From: Gammaproteobacteria bacterium
GTDB taxonomy: Bacteria > Pseudomonadota > Gammaproteobacteria > GCA-001735895
NCBI GenBank assembly: GCA_029862125.1
Contig: JAOTXY010000005.1
Coordinates: 1-64,000 of the forward strand
DNA length: 64,000 nt
Direction of reading: 5' to 3'
The notes beneath the pieces are model-generated. The model had not been told where the DNA came from. It did no database searches and was given only the letters and a program-made list of their open reading frames with translations. The translations under genes were made by a program, and so were the position numbers. Numbering within the stretch: position 1 is the stretch's first letter; each line of letters opens with the position of its first letter. Positions 33,668 through 41,996 of this stretch are shown one piece after another.

Positions 33668-34873
33668 TTAAAAATCGATCGTGGCGATGGTATCGTAAAT
33701 CGGGCCAAGCACTGAAAGTGCCAGCCAAAGAACGATGATGCCGATGGTCGCCATCAACGCAGTCTGCAAAACCGGCTCCATTGCCTCGATACTGTCGTTG
33801 ATGTCGCGATCAAAAAAGTAACTCACGTTGTTCAAAGATTTGTCCATTTGGCCACTGGCTTCGCCAACTCGCAGCATGCGTACGACCAGCGGTGGGAAAA
33901 TCCCGATATTCTTAAACGCCTCGCTAATGCTGCTACCCTCCGAAATCTGCTGCCAGGCACGATCGATCCCGTCTTCTAGAACGGCATTACTGACCACGGC
34001 TTTGCTCAGGTCGATGGCATCCAGTACGGTTATACCGGAGGCAAACATCAGCGCGAAATAACGCGTAAAGCGCGAAATCTTGATCTTTTCACTAACCGGG
34101 CCGATCACCCATAGCTTCAGCATCACTCCGTCCAGGTTGAACCGCGCCTTGCTACTCGAGTTGTAGAAATACTTGAGGGTGAAGAAAATCACGAACGGTG
34201 CGGCAATTACCGCGTACCAGTAATTGATCAAGAAATCCGATGTCGCCATCAACAATCGCGTTTCCAGTGGAATCTTACCGCCCAGCGAAACGATAGCGTC
34301 CATGATATCCGGCACCACGAAAATCATCATGAACAGGATTACCGACATTACCAGGGTGCCGATAACCGCGGGGTAGGTCATTATTTTTTTGGCCTTTGCG
34401 AGCAATTCATCCTGCCATTTCAGGGTTTCGGTGATGTCGACCAGTACCTCGCTCATCTTACCGCTGCGCTCACCTACGCGAATCAGGCTGACAAAAACAT
34501 CATCGAATACTTTTGGGTATAGCTCGAGCGCCTGCGAGAATGTGTTACCACCTTCAATCGCTTCAATCAGGCCGGTCACAATATCTCGAAAGGTCGGATT
34601 TTCCTCGCCATCGCGCAGATCGGCAAGGCCCTCCAGGATTGGCACCCCGGCTCGGGTCAGTTGTTCCAGGTAAAACGAGAAGTTGATTAAGTCCCGGCGC
34701 CCAATCTTGTTGCGGCCGAACATGTCGGAACCCGGGGTCTTTTGCTTGAACGTGACCAGGTCCAGGTCCATTTTTTCGAGGCGCACCTCAAGATCATTGC
34801 TATTGCCGGCATCGAGACTACCCGAGATGAATTTACCGGCGGGGTCTATGGCCTTGTACTGGAAAAGTGGCAT
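33668..34873 (-). CDS. PilC/GspF/MshG-type inner-membrane platform protein
   Basis: The 401-residue protein has the two repeated T2SSF domains of the family. The first covers YLEQLTRAGVPILEGLADL...VFDDVFVSLIRVGERSGKMSEVL and the second RYFALMFASGITVLDAIDLSK...PPLVVRMLRVGEASGQMDKSL. Three TM segments are visible (about 165-190, 215-240, 370-395), and the N-terminus MPLFQYKAIDPAGK is typical. It anchors the assembly ATPase and moves pilin subunits into the fibre. It follows the ATPase gene by two bp. A paralogue, mshG, lies at 46942. Confidence 0.9.
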   Translation of the reverse strand: MPLFQYKAIDPAGKFISGSLDAGNSNDLEVRLEKMDLDLVTFKQKTPGSDMFGRNKIGRRDLINFSFYLEQLTRAGVPILEGLADLRDGEENPTFRDIVTGLIEAIEGGNTFSQALELYPKVFDDVFVSLIRVGERSGKMSEVLVDITETLKWQDELLAKAKKIMTYPAVIGTLVMSVILFMMIFVVPDIMDAIVSLGGKIPLETRLLMATSDFLINYWYAVIAAPFVIFFTLKYFYNSSSKARFNLDGVMLKLWVIGPVSEKIKISRFTRYFALMFASGITVLDAIDLSKAVVSNAVLEDGIDRAWQQISEGSSISEAFKNIGIFPPLVVRMLRVGEASGQMDKSLNNVSYFFDRDINDSIEAMEPVLQTALMATIGIIVLWLALSVLGPIYDTIATIDF

Positions 34874-34875
34874 GC

Positions 34876-36582
34876 CTAATCCATCCGCTCGGTCATGTCG
34901 GCGACCCGAGCGACCTCTTTAATCGAGGTGATACCCTCTATGATGTGACGAATCCCGTCATCAGCGAGGGTAAAGAATCCCTGCTTATAGGCTGCATCCC
35001 TGATTTCCTTGGTGGTTGCTCCATGCGCGAGCAAGTCGTCGAGATCCGAATTCATTTTCAGTATTTCGAGCAAAGCCATGCGCCCCTTGTAACCGGTATT
35101 ATCACAGGTGGTACAACCCTTGGCCCGGTAAATCTTGGTTGGTATTTCTCCCCGATTATTACTCAGCATGCGCAGCTCTTCCTCGCTCGGTGTGTGAGCA
35201 ACCTTGCAGTACTTGCAAAGTTTGCGAATTAAGCGCTGGGCGATAACGCCGATAATATTACCCGCCATGATTTCCGGGATAATGCCGATATCCCGAAGCC
35301 TCGGGAGCGCGCCGATGGCGGAATTGGTGTGCAGTGTCGAATAGACCTGGTGACCGGTCATGGCTGCGCGAAAAGCCATTTCAGCAGTTTCCTCGTCACG
35401 CACCTCACCCACGAGGATAACGTCCGGGTCCTGGCGCATCAGCGATTTAATGCCATTTGAAAAATCCATCCCGGCAGCATCATTAACCGAGGTTTGTCGG
35501 ATCAACGGGAAAGGATATTCGACCGGATCTTCCAGTGTCATGATATTAATCTGTTCGCTACTGAGAAAGTTCAACAGCGAGTAAAGTGTGGTGGTTTTAC
35601 CGCTACCGGTCGGACCGGTAACCAGAATGATACCCTCGGGGCGTGACATCATGATCTTGAGGGTGCGCAATGATTCCGCAGGCAGCTCGAGTTTTTCTAG
35701 CGGAATAACGCCTTTTTCACGGTCAAGCACCCTGAGCACTATATTTTCGCCGTGAATCGTCGGTTGCGAGGCAACGCGAAAGTCTATCTGCCGGCCCACG
35801 ATGGTACGCGAGATACGACCATCCTGTGGCGCACGAGTTTCGGCGATGTTCATGTCTGCCATAACCTTGAGACGCACTGCGATCGCCGCCCAGTAAGTCT
35901 TGTGCAGGCTTCGAATCTGGCGCAGCACCCCGTCGATCCGGTAGCGGATGCGCAGGAAGCTTTCTTCAGGTTCGAAGTGCAAATCCGAGGCGCCGCGCTT
36001 GACCGCATCGGAAAGCATGACATCCACCAGGCGCACCAGCGGTTGACTGTACTCTTCGATATCACCCTGGTAGTTGGTATAGTCGGCTTCACCGGTTTCG
36101 ATTTCGCGCAGAATTCCATCGATCGATAACTCGTAACCGTAGAACTGGTCGATCGCATTGGATATTTCGGCTTCACCGGCGAGCACCGGTATTAGTTCGA
36201 TATGCTGACCTATCTGGATTCGAATTCGGTCCAGCGTAAACAGGTTGAAGGTATCCGACATCGCGATCGTCAAAGTGCTGCGGATCGGGTCGTAATTGAG
36301 CGGGATGATTTTGTGCTTGCGTGCGGTGTCAGAATTGATCATTTTGATCGCATCCGGGTCAGGCACCACGCGCGACAGGTCAACACTTTCCTGCTCCAGC
36401 GCTTCTCCGAGCGCCGAGCGCATTATGGCTTCAGTAGCAAAACCAAGATTCACCAGCAACTTACCTAGCGGCTCGTGAACCTTTTTCTGTTCGGTTAAGG
36501 CGATATTCAACTGATCTTCGGTGATAACACCTTCATCCATCAGGATCTCGCCCAAACGCTTGGGCTTGTTTTCTGCGTTCAT
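34876..36582 (-). CDS. PilB/GspE/MshE-type assembly ATPase
   Basis: The 568-residue hexameric traffic ATPase has an N-terminal MshEN/GspE-N domain (RLGEILMDEGVITEDQLNIALTEQKK). Then come Walker A VTGPTGSGKTTTLYS, the Asp box TLEDPVEYPF, Walker B MRQDPDVILVGEVRDEETAEMA and the His box MTGHQVYSTLHTN. A zinc tetracysteine follows (CKYC...CTTC). It powers fibre extension at the platform protein. No PilT-type retraction ATPase is seen in this cluster. It overlaps the upstream TPR gene by 4 bp. Confidence 0.92.
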   Translation of the reverse strand: MNAENKPKRLGEILMDEGVITEDQLNIALTEQKKVHEPLGKLLVNLGFATEAIMRSALGEALEQESVDLSRVVPDPDAIKMINSDTARKHKIIPLNYDPIRSTLTIAMSDTFNLFTLDRIRIQIGQHIELIPVLAGEAEISNAIDQFYGYELSIDGILREIETGEADYTNYQGDIEEYSQPLVRLVDVMLSDAVKRGASDLHFEPEESFLRIRYRIDGVLRQIRSLHKTYWAAIAVRLKVMADMNIAETRAPQDGRISRTIVGRQIDFRVASQPTIHGENIVLRVLDREKGVIPLEKLELPAESLRTLKIMMSRPEGIILVTGPTGSGKTTTLYSLLNFLSSEQINIMTLEDPVEYPFPLIRQTSVNDAAGMDFSNGIKSLMRQDPDVILVGEVRDEETAEMAFRAAMTGHQVYSTLHTNSAIGALPRLRDIGIIPEIMAGNIIGVIAQRLIRKLCKYCKVAHTPSEEELRMLSNNRGEIPTKIYRAKGCTTCDNTGYKGRMALLEILKMNSDLDDLLAHGATTKEIRDAAYKQGFFTLADDGIRHIIEGITSIKEVARVADMTERMD

Positions 36583-38627
36583 TTTATTGCTAGCAACTCC
36601 AGTCGCTGATCAACGACGTCCCTGTTGAACGTCGCGGGTCCATTCCCTAAATTATCCAACGCACGCCGGTAGTAAGTAATCGCACTTCCAGGCTGGGAGA
36701 TATGCTCCAGGCTAACGGCCAGGTTATAGGCATAGTTTGGATCTCCCGGATTGCTCTGTAGAGCCCTGAAGTAATGTCCCTGTGCTTCCTGCCAACGATT
36801 TTGCGCGCCATATACATTCGCCAGTGCAAAATTCAAATGCGGTGAACTGGGCTCTTCACGAATCATCAGTTTCAACTGCGACTCGGTTTCCCAAGGCGAG
36901 TAATTAGCAACCGTTATCAACGAGGCCATCGCCAACGAATCCTTGGGATTGGCCAGCAACAAGGCCTGGTAGTCCTTGATCGCGGCGGCGCCGTCACCAT
37001 TTTGAACATTGATAGCGGCACGCGCCAGTAGTGCATTGCGGTTACCTGGATCTTGTTCAAGCACCTGGTTATAGCGAGCCAATGCGAGGCTAACATTTCC
37101 CGCTTTATAGGCATCATAGGCTTCACGCAGCAAGACATCTCTTTGCCCAATCTGGCTGCTCGATGAAATCTGGAGGTTTGAAGAACTGCTTTCAGGCTCC
37201 GACGCCTCAACTTCGATCTGCGTGATACTCGTGACTTCGGTATTTGTTATTTGCGCGCTTTGAGTTTGCTGCTGGCCTACAACAGCGACTTCGATCTCAG
37301 GCTCCCTCGCTGTCACTTCGGAGTCAACTGTTTCGACAGCCTCCTCGATTTCGGTTGATCCGGTGGCAACTTCCTCGATGCCGGCGGCAGTACTCTCGGC
37401 ATTTTCAATTATTTCAATCGTGCGCACATCTGCGGCAGGTTCGGCCTCGGCAAATAAATTCGTATCCTGCTCCTGATTACCGGGTTTAATCAGGCCGGGC
37501 ATTGGATCACGCTTGAGCGGTCGTAAACCGGTATCAATTTTATGTGCTTGATCCTGAAACTCGAAGGCACCAAAGATGCCAATTCCAAGAAATATCACTA
37601 CCATGATTCCTGCGTAAATCTTGAAGTTATGCAGGCGCTGCGCCGACGACTTGCTGCGAAAAACTTTCTTCGCATAGTCTGGCGTCATCACGGCATCGGA
37701 TTCATTTTTCATGCCTGCGAATAACCTCGACGCATCTTCACTCGGAAGTTTCATCAAGGTGCGATCATAGTTATCCGGGGCGTAGGTGTATGTCCCGGTG
37801 GAATCTGTTCGCGTGGCAGTGGATTGGGTATCGACATTAGTACCGGTAGGGCTGGTTTGCGTTGCCGACCGGGTTTGAGTTACATCATCGGGAAGCTTGT
37901 GCCGCGTCGTGTCCTGCAACGCAAGACCGTCGCTTCCGGCGTCGTCACCTTTTAGGGTTTCGGTCTGATCCTGCGGTAATTTTGGATCAGTCAGCGACGT
38001 ACGCGCGGTAAAATCTGTATTATCCCGCTCAACCAGCAATAGCGACATATCTTCTTGCGACTCGGTCAGGTCAAGCTCGGTCTTGCTGTGGGTGGGTTCT
38101 GAATCTTGCTGCGGGACATTTGTCTGGTGATAAGTTTGATCGACCTCGGTTTCATCTTCCGCCGGCGATTCATCGTGTGGCTCGATATGCGTCTGAACTT
38201 CAGTCTGATCATCACCAGGCCGGTCTTGCGGCTGACGGTTGACCAGCTCCGGCTCACCCATAAAATCTGAAACATCTCCGTCGGCAAAAATGATGGTTTC
38301 ATCCTCACCAGTTTGCATCTGCGTGCTTAAATCTGTGTGCTGCGTCTCGGTTTGGTCGGGGATTTCAGTTCTGGTTTCATCAGTACCGCGTTCAAGGTGG
38401 GTATCCTCATGTTGGGTCTGCAACCTGGAATCGTCTATTTGAGTCTCATCCTCTAGTTCGCGCCGGGAACTTTGTAGCACATTATCTGCATCTTCCAGCT
38501 CGGAAATATCTTCCGGTGCCGAAACCACGATGGTTTCATCAGACGTTTCCGCTTGCGGAATATCTTCCCTGCTCTTTTCCGCCTTTTGCTCGGCGGCTTT
38601 CTTGAGCGCGTCTAGCAGTAAACTCAT
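36579..38627 (-). CDS. Long MshN-like TPR protein with acidic D(E/Q)T-rich cytoplasmic region
   Basis: The 682-residue protein begins MSLLLDALKKAAEQK, the short start typical of GspB/MshN-like proteins. About 300 acidic, Thr/Gln/Asp-rich residues follow, with many copies of a D-(E/Q)-T motif (DETIVV, DETQID, DETRTE, DQTETQ, DETIIF, DQTEVQ, DETEVD). One TM segment (IYAGIMVVIFLGIGIFGAFEF, about 336-357), a low-complexity periplasmic linker and C-terminal TPRs (about 495-680) complete it. MshN is about 460 residues, so the long cytoplasmic region is extra. It lies nine bp after the secretin gene and overlaps the ATPase gene. Confidence 0.78.
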   Translation of the reverse strand: MSLLLDALKKAAEQKAEKSREDIPQAETSDETIVVSAPEDISELEDADNVLQSSRRELEDETQIDDSRLQTQHEDTHLERGTDETRTEIPDQTETQHTDLSTQMQTGEDETIIFADGDVSDFMGEPELVNRQPQDRPGDDQTEVQTHIEPHDESPAEDETEVDQTYHQTNVPQQDSEPTHSKTELDLTESQEDMSLLLVERDNTDFTARTSLTDPKLPQDQTETLKGDDAGSDGLALQDTTRHKLPDDVTQTRSATQTSPTGTNVDTQSTATRTDSTGTYTYAPDNYDRTLMKLPSEDASRLFAGMKNESDAVMTPDYAKKVFRSKSSAQRLHNFKIYAGIMVVIFLGIGIFGAFEFQDQAHKIDTGLRPLKRDPMPGLIKPGNQEQDTNLFAEAEPAADVRTIEIIENAESTAAGIEEVATGSTEIEEAVETVDSEVTAREPEIEVAVVGQQQTQSAQITNTEVTSITQIEVEASEPESSSSNLQISSSSQIGQRDVLLREAYDAYKAGNVSLALARYNQVLEQDPGNRNALLARAAINVQNGDGAAAIKDYQALLLANPKDSLAMASLITVANYSPWETESQLKLMIREEPSSPHLNFALANVYGAQNRWQEAQGHYFRALQSNPGDPNYAYNLAVSLEHISQPGSAITYYRRALDNLGNGPATFNRDVVDQRLELLAIK

Positions 38628-38636
38628 GCGTCTTCT

Positions 38637-40205
38637 CTATTGCCCGGAGAAAATTTCAGGTTTCAGGTATTGTTTGAAATCCCGTAAATTTGTTTCAAGG
38701 CTGGCACTATCGATGACGCGTGGGCGCAGAAATATTACCAGTTCGGTTTTATCAAACTCGCGCTCCTTGGTGCCAAACAAAATGCCGAATCCCTTGGCAT
38801 CATGGAGCCCTGGTAATCCTCTATCATCTTTACTGGCGGTATCCTGCATCAATCCACCGATAACGGCGGTATTACCACTTGCGACCCGAAGCACCGACTC
38901 CATTTCACGGACCTGGATTTCAGGTATCTCGGATACGACACCGGCAGCCGCAAGCGCGGGATTGGGATCCTCGACGAATCTCAGTATGCGCGTGATGGTA
39001 GGACGTATATTAAGTATTACCTCGTTGCCGGCGGTTATGAACGGTGTTACGTTCATAACAAATCCAACCGGAACCGTTTTCGCGGTGGTATTAAAAGTTT
39101 GCGTTATTATGGGCGTGGTGCCGCCGGAGGTATTACTAGTTGCATCTATCTCGAAATAGACCGTGTTATCGGCAACTTTCAGTATCGAGGTCTGATTATT
39201 CAGGGCCATGATTTTCGGGCTCGACATAACCGACACTTCACCAAAGGAGTCCAGCGCCTTGATGGCGCCCGAGATATCCCGATCACTGTTGCTATTGGCG
39301 TAGGTGGCAGACGTAAACGGGGTTGTACCCAGTGTGCCGCCGAGCGTACTCTGTTCCAGGCTCCAACCATCACCCACGGCAATTCGCGACCAGTCGACGC
39401 CAGCCTGGAACTCATCATTGAGCGTAACTTCAACCACGGTGGCCTCGATTAGCACCTGCCGGCGCGCGCTTCCCATCACGGAGTCAACGAAACGCTGAAT
39501 ATTTTCGTGCGCCGCGGCGGTAGCCATTACCGAAATGGTTCCGGATTCTCGATTGGAGATTACCGTACCCTGGGTCCCACCGGTACTGGCCAGTAATCCA
39601 ATATTAGCTTCCAGCGATTGCCAGAATTCGTTGCTCGATTCGTTAGTTACCGAGGTCGACGAATCGCCACTGCTGCCGCCATCTTCGCCACCTCCTGCCA
39701 AAGCGGTTTCGATACCAACGCTGGAAGTAGTTGTTCTTGACATATTGAGATAGTCAATATGATATTGACGGACGAAAGGTCGATCTTGTTCGATTACAAG
39801 GTTGGGACCGTCGAGATAATAATGTAGCTGCACCTGGCGCGAGACACGCTTTAATATCTGGGGCAGGGTCTGGTCAATCGCATTGATACTGACACGACCA
39901 TCGATCGCAGGATCGATATCCAGGTTCAGTCTGGCATCGCGCGCCAGCGCGAACAGCAATTCATTTGCCGGCAAATCTGTCGCAACCACAGTGAATGTTT
40001 GCATTGGTTCTGCGGGTTCGGGTGCCGAAATAATTGGCACCTGCTCGACAACCGGGGGTATCCCGGGGTCGGCTTGCTCAACTGCCGGCGACGGTGTATC
40101 AACATGACCTTCTACAACGGTCATCCGTTCATCCCTGTCTTCCATAAAACTTGCACAGGCTGACAGGTTGATAAGGGCAATTAACAAAACTATTTTTTTC
40201 ATCAC
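38637..40205 (-). CDS. MshL/PilQ-type lipoprotein secretin
   Basis: The 522-residue protein has a lipoprotein signal (LLIALINLSACAS, lipobox LSAC). A short N0-like domain (FTVVATDLPANELLFALARDARLNLDID) and an N1-like region follow. The secretin core includes VLIEATVVEVTLNDEFQAGVDW, VMSSPKIMALNNQTSILKVADNTVYFEI, VPVGFVMNVTPFI and TAVIGGLMQDTASKDDRGLPGL. It forms the outer-membrane pore through which the fibre passes. It is closest in layout to MshL, of which a second copy lies at 52083. A Gly/Ser-rich insert (AGGGEDGGSSGDSSTSVTNES) lies between domains. Confidence 0.9.
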   Translation of the reverse strand: MMKKIVLLIALINLSACASFMEDRDERMTVVEGHVDTPSPAVEQADPGIPPVVEQVPIISAPEPAEPMQTFTVVATDLPANELLFALARDARLNLDIDPAIDGRVSINAIDQTLPQILKRVSRQVQLHYYLDGPNLVIEQDRPFVRQYHIDYLNMSRTTTSSVGIETALAGGGEDGGSSGDSSTSVTNESSNEFWQSLEANIGLLASTGGTQGTVISNRESGTISVMATAAAHENIQRFVDSVMGSARRQVLIEATVVEVTLNDEFQAGVDWSRIAVGDGWSLEQSTLGGTLGTTPFTSATYANSNSDRDISGAIKALDSFGEVSVMSSPKIMALNNQTSILKVADNTVYFEIDATSNTSGGTTPIITQTFNTTAKTVPVGFVMNVTPFITAGNEVILNIRPTITRILRFVEDPNPALAAAGVVSEIPEIQVREMESVLRVASGNTAVIGGLMQDTASKDDRGLPGLHDAKGFGILFGTKEREFDKTELVIFLRPRVIDSASLETNLRDFKQYLKPEIFSGQ

Positions 40206-40229
40206 GTTATTCCAGTTAATATCCGACTG

Positions 40230-41993
40230 CTATAGCAAAGCTTTCTGCATTCGATATACCGAATGCAGGTAAGGTGAATTTTTCTTTACCGACTCGGGCA
40301 GGCGCTGCAGTTGATTCCTGCCATTCGATAAAGAATTAAATTCACTGTAGAAAACCCGGTAAATACTCCTTGTATCAGTATTTACTTCATATAAATAAGT
40401 TTCCGATAAATCCAACGGCCATTCATTACGTAAATAATAGACCAGTTCTCGCGCAGCGGATTTACTACGCATCAAAACCTGGATCGACACATTGTCCCGG
40501 TTTGCATTACTGAGCCAGTTACGGCTCTCTCTCAATTTTGCATTTAGCCACTGATTGTAATCCTCGGTCAAGCCCAGATCATTGCTATTCCCGGTCTCTA
40601 GCGCGTCAGTTGAAGCGGCCTGGTCGAGCGCACTCTGCAGGACTTCGTCTTCAGCCAGCTGCGCTGGCGCAGATTCAAGCGGTGTCTTCTCTGTTAACTG
40701 ATTTAAGGTTACATTGACAGGTACTACCACTTCTTCAACCTGCTTCTCTAAAGCTTCGGATTCCTGCTTTTCTGAGGTTACATTGGCAGAAACTAAAACT
40801 TCTTCAACCTGCTTTTCCAAAGCTTCTGATTCCTGCTCCCCTAAGGCCGTTAATTCCTGCTTCAGTGAAGCCGGAATTTGTATCTCCTCTACTACCGTTT
40901 CAGACTGCACCGGGGCCGGGCTCATTTCCGGTTCCGTATTCGCCATAACCGGGACCTTATTCTCGTCAGTTTCCAATGCCTGCGGCGTAATATCTGTGAT
41001 CGGATTGACGTTTTTCACAGCATTTTCATGTTTTGGTGTCAAATCCGAGGCCTGGATAGAGCTCCAAATGTCCGCGATCTTTACCGAGATCCATTGTGAT
41101 CGAGTTTCGTATAGTGCAAATGCCAGGGCTATTATGAGTAATATGCCAAGCCACCACAGAGCGCGTGATTTGCGCGGTGCTTTCTGGTTAAAGGCGCTAT
41201 CGTTTACGGCGGCGGTTACGTGCTTGGCGCTGAGGTTGTGAGTACCTTCTGCAAACGCGGAGAGCAGAATTTTATCGGCGATGATATTGATGCGGCGCAG
41301 CAGCCCATCCGAATGCAGTTCCACTTTCTTCGCGACCGTGGGGTTGATTAATTCAGGCCCGGTGTAACCCACTTCACGCATTCGAAAGTTCAGATATGTA
41401 TGAATTTCGTCCTGGGTCAAAGGTTCAAGATCAAAATTGTGGGTAATGCGTTCGCGCAACTGGCGGATAGACTGTTGTGACAGGTTCTGATCCAGCTCGG
41501 GCTGGCCAAATAGGATAATTTGTAACAATTTATTCTGGTCTGTCTCAAGATTTGATAGTAATCGGATTTCCTCAAGGGTATCGAGCGGCATGCCCTGCGC
41601 TTCTTCGATGAATAAAACGACCTGCTTGTTTTCCATATGTCGCTGCAACAGGTAGTCCTGCAACAGATGCATGACTTCATGCTTGGAAGAATCCCTGGTA
41701 ACCGGCAGCGACAACTCGTGCGCGATCACGAACAGGATGTCTTCCGATGAAACACTCGGATTGGCGATGTAGACGATTTCGACCGTGTCCGGCAGTTTGA
41801 TCTGTAGCATACGGCACAACATGGTCTTGCCGCTGCCCACTTCTCCAACTACCTTGATGATGCCTTCGCCACGGTGGATGGCGTAAACCAACGCAGCGAG
41901 AATATCGCCGCGCTTGCCACCTTCGTAAAAAAGACTGGTGTCCGGAGTGATTTTGAACGGGGGACGCTTGAGGCCGAAATAATCTTCGTACAT
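40230..41993 (-). CDS. ExeA/MshM-like AAA ATPase with C-terminal SPOR-like domain
   Basis: The 587-residue protein starts MYEDYFGLKRPPFKITPD, an ExeA/MshM hallmark. It has Walker A GEVGSGKT (about 50-57), Walker B VVLFIEEAQGM and a TM segment (LWWLGILLIIALAFALYET, about 278-296). The periplasmic part has a 23-residue tandem repeat (ESEALEKQVEEVxV) at about 383-429. A C-terminal region like SPOR (SIQVLMRSKSAARELVYYLRNEW, about 505-587) suggests peptidoglycan binding. ExeA uses ATP and peptidoglycan binding to help place the secretin. It directly follows the sigma54 regulator gene (3 bp). Confidence 0.85.
   Translation of the reverse strand: MYEDYFGLKRPPFKITPDTSLFYEGGKRGDILAALVYAIHRGEGIIKVVGEVGSGKTMLCRMLQIKLPDTVEIVYIANPSVSSEDILFVIAHELSLPVTRDSSKHEVMHLLQDYLLQRHMENKQVVLFIEEAQGMPLDTLEEIRLLSNLETDQNKLLQIILFGQPELDQNLSQQSIRQLRERITHNFDLEPLTQDEIHTYLNFRMREVGYTGPELINPTVAKKVELHSDGLLRRINIIADKILLSAFAEGTHNLSAKHVTAAVNDSAFNQKAPRKSRALWWLGILLIIALAFALYETRSQWISVKIADIWSSIQASDLTPKHENAVKNVNPITDITPQALETDENKVPVMANTEPEMSPAPVQSETVVEEIQIPASLKQELTALGEQESEALEKQVEEVLVSANVTSEKQESEALEKQVEEVVVPVNVTLNQLTEKTPLESAPAQLAEDEVLQSALDQAASTDALETGNSNDLGLTEDYNQWLNAKLRESRNWLSNANRDNVSIQVLMRSKSAARELVYYLRNEWPLDLSETYLYEVNTDTRSIYRVFYSEFNSLSNGRNQLQRLPESVKKNSPYLHSVYRMQKALL
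40707..40844 (-). repeat. 69-bp tandem repeat in the ExeA/MshM-like gene
   Basis: Two adjacent 69-bp copies (40707-40775 and 40776-40844) encode the 23-residue unit ending in QESEALEKQVEEV. The copies differ at scattered positions, and a shortened third trace follows. The unit is Glu/Gln-rich and probably helical, so copy number may set the length of a periplasmic spacer. Confidence 0.8.
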
Positions 41994-41996
41994 GTC

